Shown: positions 33,113-41,838 of the stretch, piece after piece
How the letters are laid out: every line of letters starts with the position of its first letter
How positions within the stretch are numbered: the stretch's first letter is position 1
Source of the DNA: Pseudomonas putida
Lineage (GTDB): Bacteria > Pseudomonadota > Gammaproteobacteria > Pseudomonadales > Pseudomonadaceae
Length of the DNA: 64,000 nucleotides
Direction: 5' to 3'
NCBI RefSeq assembly: GCF_001636055.1
Contig: NZ_CP011789.1
Location: forward strand, 930,001-994,000
Made by a program: the position numbers and the translations under genes
The notes under the pieces: generated by a model
The model's input: only the letters and a program-made list of their open reading frames with translations
The model's database searches: none
Told to the model about the DNA's origin: nothing

Positions 33113-33711
33113 TGGCTACGTCCGCGATCAGCTACACCCCGCGCACCAAGGTCCGACTGGGCAGCTTTCTAGGCAAGCGCTATGGCAAGGTGCATTACCT
33201 GGTGCTCGATCGAGGGGACGCCAGAGAAGCCACGAGAGCGCTCGACGTGAATTTCCCCGGGTTCGCAAGAGACCTGGCTGAAGCGGAGAGCCGTGGACTA
33301 CGGTTCGCCGTGTTCAAGAACGGAAAGAATATCGGTGAGCGTGATCTCGACCTGGGCGGAGCGCGTGAACTGACGTTCATGCCGATCGTCACCGGTAGCA
33401 AGCGGGGTGGCCTGTTTCAAACGATCCTTGGCGCCGCTCTGATCGTCGCCTCGTTCTTCGTGGCGCCTGGCACACAGCCAGCCCTTCTAGTGGGAGGGCT
33501 CGCGAACGTGGCAGGTGGCGTTATCCAGATGCTGAGTCCACAAGCCAAAGGGCTAGCCATGAGCGGAGCGCCTGAGAACCTGCCGTCCTACGCTTTTGGC
33601 TCAGCCAAGAACACCACGGCCAGCGGCAATCCAGTACCGATCTGCATTGGCAAGCGCCGCTGGGGCGGGGCGATCATTTCGGCATCGATCTACGCCGAGG
33701 ACAAGGCTTAA
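33112..33711 (+). CDS. Lambda gpI-like tail assembly protein
   Basis: 199 aa. The C-terminal half (residues 95-195) has the family pattern FQTILGAALIVASFF...GGVIQMLSPQ and ends with GNPVPICIGKRRWGGAIISASIYAED, as in tail tip assembly protein I of lambdoid phages. In those phages gpI sits between gpK and gpJ; here it stands alone, without other tail genes. It ends at the 30-bp palindrome that closes the rightward block. Confidence 0.85.
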   Translation: MATSAISYTPRTKVRLGSFLGKRYGKVHYLVLDRGDAREATRALDVNFPGFARDLAEAESRGLRFAVFKNGKNIGERDLDLGGARELTFMPIVTGSKRGGLFQTILGAALIVASFFVAPGTQPALLVGGLANVAGGVIQMLSPQAKGLAMSGAPENLPSYAFGSAKNTTASGNPVPICIGKRRWGGAIISASIYAEDKA

Positions 33712-33754
33712 AGTGAGCCTGGATCACTTTTCAAATACCTGGAATCCTAGTGTT

Positions 33755-33784
33755 TAGGGGCTCCTCAAATTTGAGGAGCCCCTA
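33755..33784. terminator. 30-bp perfect palindrome between convergent gene blocks
   Basis: TAGGGGCTCCTCAAA is followed at once by its reverse complement, with no spacer. It lies between the tail gene (+) and the PIN gene (-), so a bidirectional terminator is the simplest reading. Confidence 0.75.
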
Positions 33785-33799
33785 GTGACTTAGAAAATC

Positions 33800-34612
33800 C
33801 TAGGCATTGTAGCGTGCAAGCCATTGCCTCGTTAACGATGAAACGCGTTTCGCTCGTTTGTCTGTCGTTAGAACCCCATCAAATAAAGTGCTGTAAGCCA
33901 CAACATAGATGTCAATCATATCGTTTCTTACATTTTCAGCCGAAATGCTTTGCGACACCCCATGTTTAAAGCGGTCGAGCATGTAGCAATGGACTGTTAG
34001 CGCAACTCTAAACAGAAATGTATGAGGTAGGTTTTCAGGTTTCGGTAACTTTCGCACATTCGGGTGTGACGCATAAAAATCCAAAGTTAGATTAATGATG
34101 TGGTTCAGGATTTTTTCTGAAAAAGCGAGGCTCAGAGGAGCCTCGGATCGAAGTTGACCCAACTCAGATCTAGACATCGTTCTATAAAGCTCCACCATGC
34201 CAGAAATAACATTCTCTGATCCGGCTAGCATCTTTCGCATCTCAACTTCTGCCGCACTGACATGCTCAGAGTAACTCAGGCGCTTGCGAAGATCTCCGCG
34301 CACTCCCTCTTGAACCGCGTCGACAAAGCCCGGAAAGGCTTTTGTCTGCTTCATATCTATCAATCTGCGTTTCAGACCCGAACAGCGTCCATTGTCGGCG
34401 CAAACGTGGTAGGTGTTCTTCATCACCAAAACTTGCGGAAGATAATTCTCGACAATCTTTAGTCTTTTGTGAAGGCCCTCTATATTTGAGGATTTGTACA
34501 TCTCCATAGCCGTGTAGTCTGTAATGGCGATAAAGTTATCAGATTGCTTTGATAGGTAATCGGCCAGGAGAGGGTTGTCGAGGTAGTTGGTGTCTATCAC
34601 CATTATTCGCAT
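33800..34612 (-). CDS. PIN-domain-like protein (candidate toxin/defence nuclease)
   Basis: 270 aa from ATG 34612 with AGGTGG before it. The N-terminus MRIMVIDTNYLDNPL and the C-terminal block NDMIDIYVVAYSTLFDGVLTTDKRAKRV match the PIN-domain layout (Asp in strand 1, Glu in TAMEMYK, two Asp in the last motif). PIN proteins are metal-dependent ribonucleases, but this one has a long central insertion (about residues 60-210) that I do not recognise. It is AT-rich compared with its neighbours and reads against the rest of the island. Follows the membrane-protein gene by 35 bp, so one operon. Confidence 0.7.
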   Translation of the reverse strand: MRIMVIDTNYLDNPLLADYLSKQSDNFIAITDYTAMEMYKSSNIEGLHKRLKIVENYLPQVLVMKNTYHVCADNGRCSGLKRRLIDMKQTKAFPGFVDAVQEGVRGDLRKRLSYSEHVSAAEVEMRKMLAGSENVISGMVELYRTMSRSELGQLRSEAPLSLAFSEKILNHIINLTLDFYASHPNVRKLPKPENLPHTFLFRVALTVHCYMLDRFKHGVSQSISAENVRNDMIDIYVVAYSTLFDGVLTTDKRAKRVSSLTRQWLARYNA

Positions 34613-34647
34613 ATTGCCACCTAATAGATATGAGTTCCGCAATATGA

Positions 34648-35319
34648 CTAAACGTCTGGCGTCTGAGAACGCTTCCAGCGGCGCCGTTCTCTTGCATCAA
34701 TTCGCTTTTGATGTGCTCTGTCCAGCGCGCTGTATATATCAACTTTCAATTGCTTGCGTGTGATATCGGAAAGGTTTTGTTCTATACCTTTAACATGTCG
34801 AACCATATCGATATGGGGATCGCTTCCCAATGTGCTAACGCCTTCGTAGTCCGCCATGCTTAAGGTGTAAGTATTTTCCTCCCGCGCTGGGTTGGAATGG
34901 CTTCTAAGCCAAGACACAGAAATATTGAAAACCTTTCCCTTAAGTGGCGCGTAGTCGGAAAGATAGCTACGAAGCCCTGCGCCAGCTTTTAAGACACTCA
35001 CCGACTGAAAAGGGATTGTTGTGTCGGGTCTCCTTGCTTCTCCGTTTTGCAATGGTGGATCAATGTTCACCCTAATGTCGTACGCAGTAGCATTACCAGT
35101 ATTGTCGATGAGAACATCAAAATGCCGCGATGACCAACGATTGGGGCTCAGCGTTACGACTACGTGAGGTTGGGCGGACGCCTCAGCCATACGAGTAGTT
35201 TCCCGTGCCAGTACTAGGGTGACGCGCCAGAGAAAAAATGTAGCTACCGCTGTGGCAATTGTTCCCAGCAGCCCACCTACACCCAGCAACAAGCTCTGCC
35301 AAGGCTCTAGATCTGGCAT
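34648..35319 (-). CDS. Membrane-anchored hypothetical protein, partner of the PIN gene
   Basis: 223 aa. One N-terminal transmembrane helix (about residues 9-31, SLLLGVGGLLGTIATAVATFFLW), then a short helix (LARETTRMAEAS) and a beta-rich domain starting PHVVVTLSPNRWSSRHFDVLIDNTGNATAYDIRVNIDPP, a pattern I have seen in uncharacterised membrane proteins of accessory DNA. The C-terminal tail is basic. As first gene of the two-gene operon it could sense or localise the PIN protein at the membrane (inference). Confidence 0.65.
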   Translation of the reverse strand: MPDLEPWQSLLLGVGGLLGTIATAVATFFLWRVTLVLARETTRMAEASAQPHVVVTLSPNRWSSRHFDVLIDNTGNATAYDIRVNIDPPLQNGEARRPDTTIPFQSVSVLKAGAGLRSYLSDYAPLKGKVFNISVSWLRSHSNPAREENTYTLSMADYEGVSTLGSDPHIDMVRHVKGIEQNLSDITRKQLKVDIYSALDRAHQKRIDARERRRWKRSQTPDV

Positions 35320-35545
35320 TCCTAACCTCCGTTGTTTTGCAAAAGCATCTGCATCAAGGGTGATCCGCTCAAGCCGGTCCTGTCGCGTCCATGGCCTAGA
35401 TCAGGTCCGATTTTCTATAAGAGCAATTTAATGGCGCAACGCCATCTTAGCTAGTGGGATTTTGATTCTATCTAACATACGATTCCCGTAGCCTCAGCGT
35501 GGATGCACGATGAGCTTCAACACTAATGGACGGAGCGAAGTACAA
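35320..35545. promoter_or_regulatory. AT-rich divergent intergenic region
   Basis: 226 bp between the leftward PIN operon and the rightward small gene. It must hold the promoters for both; I see no clear operator. Confidence 0.4.
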
Positions 35546-35764
35546 ATGGCCCACAAAATCCTTCTCAAGCAGCCAGAGTGGGAAGTTATGCACAAGGACG
35601 TGGTCGTAAAGGTCACTGGGGATGATGGGAAGCTAGGGGAGATTCACTTGAGTAAGGGAAGCATCGAGTGGGTACCAAGCGGAAACCACGTGAACCGTAA
35701 GAAGATGACCTGGGCTGATTTCGCGGAGCTCATGGAGGAACACGGTAAGGATAAGCGTCGCTGA
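35546..35764 (+). CDS. Small hypothetical protein (MAHKILLKQPEWEV family)
   Basis: 72 aa from ATG 35546, which has GGAG 10 bases upstream; an ATG at 35510 in the same frame has no ribosome binding site. The sequence (KVTGDDGKLGEIHLSKGSIEWVPSGNHVNRKKMTWADFAELMEE) is compact and basic. It resembles small proteins repeatedly found at the ends of Pseudomonas islands. Function unknown; nucleic-acid binding is possible. Confidence 0.65.
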   Translation: MAHKILLKQPEWEVMHKDVVVKVTGDDGKLGEIHLSKGSIEWVPSGNHVNRKKMTWADFAELMEEHGKDKRR

Positions 35765-35872
35765 GACCTAATCCCTCCCAACCGGACTATTCACTCAACG
35801 TCCCAGCACAGCCCTGTGCCTTTGTGGTGGTGAAAGTCGCCTTGAGTCATGAGCGTCCCCCCAATTTAGGAT

Positions 35873-35894
35873 ACGGGGAACGAACGGGGAAAAT
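35873..35894. repeat. 22-bp end repeat, right copy
   Basis: Perfect match to 22642-22663, in direct orientation, 57 bp from attR. The pair is probably a recombination arm or regulator site of the element. Confidence 0.8.
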
Positions 35895-35911
35895 ATCCTG
35901 GTACAGACGAC

Positions 35912-35942
35912 AAAGGCTTGCGAACTATGGTCGTAAGCCTTT
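35912..35942. terminator. Hairpin at the right end of the island
   Basis: AAAGGCTTGCG and CGTAAGCCTTT form an 11-bp stem with one mismatch, 9 bp from the tRNA 3' end. It could terminate the tRNA transcript (minus strand) or shield the core from island transcription. Confidence 0.55.
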
Positions 35943-35950
35943 GATTTATT

Positions 35951-36027
35951 TGGTGGGCCCACACGGACTCGAACCGTGGACCAAAGGATTATGAGTCCTC
36001 TGCTCTAACCAACTGAGCTATAGGCCC
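35951..36027 (-). tRNA. tRNA-Ile2 (anticodon CAT), attR of the island
   Basis: 77 nt with a full cloverleaf and encoded CCA: acceptor GGGCCTA/TGGGCCC (one G-T), D arm GCTC/GAGC, anticodon loop CTCATAA, T arm CCACG-GTTCGAG-CGTGG type. The anticodon is CAT. The block AGAGCAG..GACTCATAATC..TTGGTC equals that of E. coli tRNA-Ile2 (ileX) and differs from elongator Met (AGAGCACATCACTCATAATGATGG), so the C34 is probably changed to lysidine by TilS; automatic annotation often calls it Met. The 3' 46 bases are duplicated at attL and the gene is left intact. Confidence 0.93.
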
Positions 36028-36042
36028 CAGAGGTCGGCCGGA

Positions 36043-39000
36043 TTATAACGAGGGTTTGCTAAGGGTGCCATCTGAAAGATCCGATAGTGCTATACGAAGA
36101 AAGGTGGCGGCGAACTCGTCGGCGGGTAGGGGCAGGCTGACGATGTAGCCCTGGATCTGTTCGCACCCCTCAGCGGCCAGGAAGCGTTGTTGGGCCTGGT
36201 TCTCCACGCCTTCGGCGATGATGGTCAACTGCATGCTGCGGCCCAGGGCAATGATGGCGCGGGCGATGGCGGCGTCGTGGGGATCGTCGGGCAGGCCGCG
36301 GATGAACGACTGGTCGATCTTGAGGATGTCCAGCGGCAGGCGCTTCAGGTAGCTCAGCGAGGAGTAGCCGGTGCCGAAATCGTCGATCGCCAGTTGCACA
36401 CCCAGGTGCTTGAGCTGATGCAGGATGGCCAGGGCTTCCTCGGCCTGGCTCATGATGAAGTTCTCGGTGATTTCGAGCTGCAGGTCGCCGGCCTTGAGGT
36501 GGAAGGTCTTGAGCAGGTGTTCGATACGTCGGGTCAGGCTGGGCTGGCGTAATTGAGCGCCCGCGAGGTTGATCGACAGTGGGCCGAATGCTTGATAGGT
36601 GCGCTTCCAGGTGTGCATCTGCCGGCAGGCCTGCTCCAGCACCCAGTCGCCGAGCTGGAGGATGCTGCCGTTCTCTTCGGCCAGGTGAATGAACTGCTCC
36701 GGTGGTACTTCCCCGAAGGTCGGGTGGTTCCAGCGGATCAGCGCCTCGGCACCGACCAATCCCTGGGTCTTGAGGCTGAACTTGGGTTGGTAGTACAGGC
36801 TCAGTTCGTTGCGTTCGATGGCGCGGCGCAGCTCATGTTCGAGAAAAATACGTTCGCTGGCCTGGGCAGTGAGGTCGAGGGTGTAGCTTTCGACGCGGTT
36901 GCGGCCCTTGGCCTTGGAGCGGTACATGGCGGCGTCGGCGTTGCGGATCAATGTGGCGACGTCGGTGCCGTCTTGCGGGTACAGGCTGATACCGATGCTG
37001 GCACTGGTGAAGAACTCGTGCTCGCCGGCCTGAACCGGGGCGTGGAAACACGCCAGCAGCTTGTTGGCGATGGCGCTGGCGTCGCTTGGGCGATGCAGGC
37101 CGGGCAAGAGGATGATGAATTCGTCGCCGCCCAGGCGGGCGACGGTGTCGACATCGCGCACCTGCTCTTTCAGGCGTTGAGCGATGCCTTTAAGCAAGAG
37201 GTCGCCGACCGGGTGGCCGAGGCTGTCGTTGATGTGCTTGAAGCGGTCGAGGTCGAGGAACAGCACGGCGCCCTGGCGGCTGGAAGCCTGGACGCAGGTG
37301 AGGGCAGCCTGCAGGCGGCTCTCGAACAGGGTGCGGTTGGGCAGGCCGGTGAGCGGGTCGTGGTGGGCCTGGTAGTCGAGCTTGGCCTGGGCGTGCTTGA
37401 GGCTGGAGATGTCGGCGAACACGGCGACGAAATGGGTGGTCTCGTGTTCGCTGTTGCGTACGGCGCTGATGGTCAGCCAACTGGGGTAGAACTCGCCGTT
37501 CTTGCGCCGGTTGCAGATCTCGCCCTGCCAATGGCCTTCGGCGGTGAGCTGATGCCACATGGCGACGTAGAAGGCGCTGTCGTGTTGGCCGGAGGCGAGC
37601 AGACGCGGGGTCTGGCCGAGGGCTTCGAGCTCGCTGTAGCCGGTGATCTCGCTGAAGGCGCGATTGACCGCACTGATGCGCTGCTCGGTGTCGGTGATCA
37701 GCACGCCCTCGGCGGTGTTCTCGAAGACCGTGGCGGCCAGTTGCAGTTTTTCCTGCATCATGTGGCGCTCGGTGATGTCGCGGGTGATGGTCAGCATGCA
37801 GTCGATGCCGCCGATTGGCAGCGGCCGAGCGGACATTTCGCACAGGCGGATCTGGCCGTCGCTACGGCGGATATGGCAACTGAAATCGCGCGCAAAACCA
37901 TCGCGCTTGAGCAGTTCGATCAGCCGATCACGTTCGTTGAGGTCGGCCCAGATGCCCAGATCAAGGCTGTTGTGGCCAAGGCTTGGGTTGATGTCGTAGC
38001 CGGTCAGGCGGCAGAAACCTTCGTTGGCTTCCAGCAGCAGGCCATCGCTCTGGCGCGACAGCAGCAAGCCGTCGGGCGATGCGTGGAAGGCCTTGGCGAA
38101 CTTCTCTTCGGAAGTCTGCAACTGTTGCTGGGTTTCCTTGAGCTGGCTGATGTCGCGCACGGCAACCACCAGCGCCGGTGTGCCATCCAGGTCGAAGCTT
38201 TCAGCGGAGGTGAGGCCTGTGAATAACTCGCCGTTGCTGCGCCGGAAGCTCATTTCCAGGTTGCGGATGCCGCCCAGTTGCATGCGCTCAAGGATCGTCG
38301 GGCCGGAGCCCGCAACGCCCCACAGGTCCAGTTCTGTGGCGGTGCGGCCTATGACCTGGGCCGGGCTCAGGCCGATCTGCTCCTCGAATGCTTTGTTGAC
38401 TTCCAGCAGGCATCCGTCGCTGTGACGGGCGATGAGCAGGATGTCGGGGCATTGCTCAAACACCGAGGCGAACTTCTGTTCGGATAGGCGAAGGGCATCC
38501 TCGGTGCGTTTGGTTTCGCTGATGTCGATCATCAGGCCGCGCATCAGCGGCTTGTGGCCGTGCTCGATCATGCTGACGATATTGCGCACCCAGAGGATGT
38601 GCCCGTCGGCACGTATCACGCGATAGTCGAGGCTGTGGTCGCGCCCGGCAGCGGTTTCGGCGTCGCAGTAGGCCTGGGCCCAGAGGGCGTCCTCGGGGTG
38701 CAGGATACCGCGCCAGAAACCAGGTCTGAGCCATTCCCTCAGCGGATAGCCAAGCAGGCCCTCGGCGTGCGGGGAGACGTAGCTGTAGGTGAAATCGTTG
38801 GCGTCGGCTTCCCAGGCGATGGCCGAAAGGCTTTCGATCAGGCTGCGGTAGTGGTATTCGCTGCTGCGCAGCTCTTGCTCCAGGGCGATCCGCCGCGAAA
38901 TCTCCGAGCTGAGACGGCGGTTGATGCGCAGCATGGCGGCGAGGATCAGCAACACCATGGCCAGTGTCGGCAGGCCATAGACCAGCAGATCGCGCCATAG

Positions 39001-39786
39001 GCTCCGTTGATCGACGACGTTGCCGACCCAGCGCTGCTGAATGTCACTGATTTCGACGCTGCTCAGGTCGGCCATGACTTTGTCGAGAATGCCGATGAGG
39101 ATTTTCTGTTCCCGTGGGGCGGCCATGGCCAACTGATAGCGGTAGGGCGTCTCGCCACTGACGTACAGGCCATCGAGCTTGAGCTGGCGCAGGCTCCAGA
39201 TGCTCGATGCAAGGTCGCCAACCACCGCATCCACTTCGTCGGTAGCCAACGCCTGCAGGGCTGAACTCACATTGGGCAAGGCCACCAGATTGAGATCCGG
39301 GTGGTGGGTGCGCAGTAACTCATGGGGAGCGTAGTTTTCCACGACCGCGATTTTCAGGCCGTACAGGTCTTTGAGGGTGCGTGGCTGAGGGCCGCCTTCG
39401 TGGGCAAGGATGACGATGGGGAAGTCGAGGTAGGGGCGGGTGAAGGCCAGGTAGGACTGGCGTTCGGGCGTCGACATGATGCCTGGAAGCAGGTCGATGC
39501 GGTTCTGTCGTGCCTGCTCGAGTACCTGCGACCAATTGCTGGGCTCGATCGGCTGCAGCGAAACGCCCAGGCGTTGCTGGATCAGGGCAATGTAGTCGGC
39601 GGCCAATCCCTGATAGCGACCTTCCTGGTCGCGAAATTCGAATGGCGGCCAAGACGCATCCACGCCCAGGCGCAGTTGCGGATGGGCGTTGAGCCAGGCT
39701 TGTTCTTCGTCCGTCAGGGTCAGGGCGCCGGCCGCTGTGTTCCAGATCATCAAGAGCAGCAGCAGAAGTGCCGGCATCAAGGGCAT
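36043..39786 (-). CDS. Multi-domain c-di-GMP protein: SBP_bac_3-PAS-GGDEF-EAL
   Basis: 1247 aa. Signal peptide (MPLMPALLLLLLMIWNTAAGA), then a periplasmic solute-binding domain (about 25-260, LRLGVDASWPPFEFRDQEGRYQG), one transmembrane helix (LLVYGLPTLAMVLLILAAML), three to four PAS domains (about 300-800), GGDEF (RLGGDEFIILLPG) and EAL (GAEALIRWNHP, then IDDFGTGYSSLSYLKRLPLDILKIDQSF). Both catalytic signatures look intact, so it could make or break c-di-GMP in response to an amino-acid-like ligand. Ends 16 bp from the tRNA. Confidence 0.93.
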   Translation of the reverse strand: MPLMPALLLLLLMIWNTAAGALTLTDEEQAWLNAHPQLRLGVDASWPPFEFRDQEGRYQGLAADYIALIQQRLGVSLQPIEPSNWSQVLEQARQNRIDLLPGIMSTPERQSYLAFTRPYLDFPIVILAHEGGPQPRTLKDLYGLKIAVVENYAPHELLRTHHPDLNLVALPNVSSALQALATDEVDAVVGDLASSIWSLRQLKLDGLYVSGETPYRYQLAMAAPREQKILIGILDKVMADLSSVEISDIQQRWVGNVVDQRSLWRDLLVYGLPTLAMVLLILAAMLRINRRLSSEISRRIALEQELRSSEYHYRSLIESLSAIAWEADANDFTYSYVSPHAEGLLGYPLREWLRPGFWRGILHPEDALWAQAYCDAETAAGRDHSLDYRVIRADGHILWVRNIVSMIEHGHKPLMRGLMIDISETKRTEDALRLSEQKFASVFEQCPDILLIARHSDGCLLEVNKAFEEQIGLSPAQVIGRTATELDLWGVAGSGPTILERMQLGGIRNLEMSFRRSNGELFTGLTSAESFDLDGTPALVVAVRDISQLKETQQQLQTSEEKFAKAFHASPDGLLLSRQSDGLLLEANEGFCRLTGYDINPSLGHNSLDLGIWADLNERDRLIELLKRDGFARDFSCHIRRSDGQIRLCEMSARPLPIGGIDCMLTITRDITERHMMQEKLQLAATVFENTAEGVLITDTEQRISAVNRAFSEITGYSELEALGQTPRLLASGQHDSAFYVAMWHQLTAEGHWQGEICNRRKNGEFYPSWLTISAVRNSEHETTHFVAVFADISSLKHAQAKLDYQAHHDPLTGLPNRTLFESRLQAALTCVQASSRQGAVLFLDLDRFKHINDSLGHPVGDLLLKGIAQRLKEQVRDVDTVARLGGDEFIILLPGLHRPSDASAIANKLLACFHAPVQAGEHEFFTSASIGISLYPQDGTDVATLIRNADAAMYRSKAKGRNRVESYTLDLTAQASERIFLEHELRRAIERNELSLYYQPKFSLKTQGLVGAEALIRWNHPTFGEVPPEQFIHLAEENGSILQLGDWVLEQACRQMHTWKRTYQAFGPLSINLAGAQLRQPSLTRRIEHLLKTFHLKAGDLQLEITENFIMSQAEEALAILHQLKHLGVQLAIDDFGTGYSSLSYLKRLPLDILKIDQSFIRGLPDDPHDAAIARAIIALGRSMQLTIIAEGVENQAQQRFLAAEGCEQIQGYIVSLPLPADEFAATFLRIALSDLSDGTLSKPSL

Positions 39787-39886
39787 GGCGACCTCTCTCT
39801 ATCAGGGGGCTGATTCGAGTGTAGACGGACGCGGATGAAGAGTGCCGGTGAATGCGGCAGATTGCCTGCAGCTTTTTGTCGCCCAT

Positions 39887-39915
39887 GAAAAACCCCGGCC
39901 TGGGCCGGGGTTCGT
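39887..39915 (-). terminator. rpoD terminator
   Basis: AACCCCGGCC (39891-39900) and GGCCGGGGTT (39903-39912) with a 2-base spacer; on the minus strand it is followed by TTTTTC. It overlaps the end of the rpoD transcript. Confidence 0.9.
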
Positions 39916-39917
39916 CA

Positions 39918-41771
<1,854 letters not shown>

Positions 41772-41838
41772 AACACCCTATCCACTGAAGGTCTTGGCGG
41801 GCAAAAAACAAGCCGAGGATTATACCCGAGCATGGACC

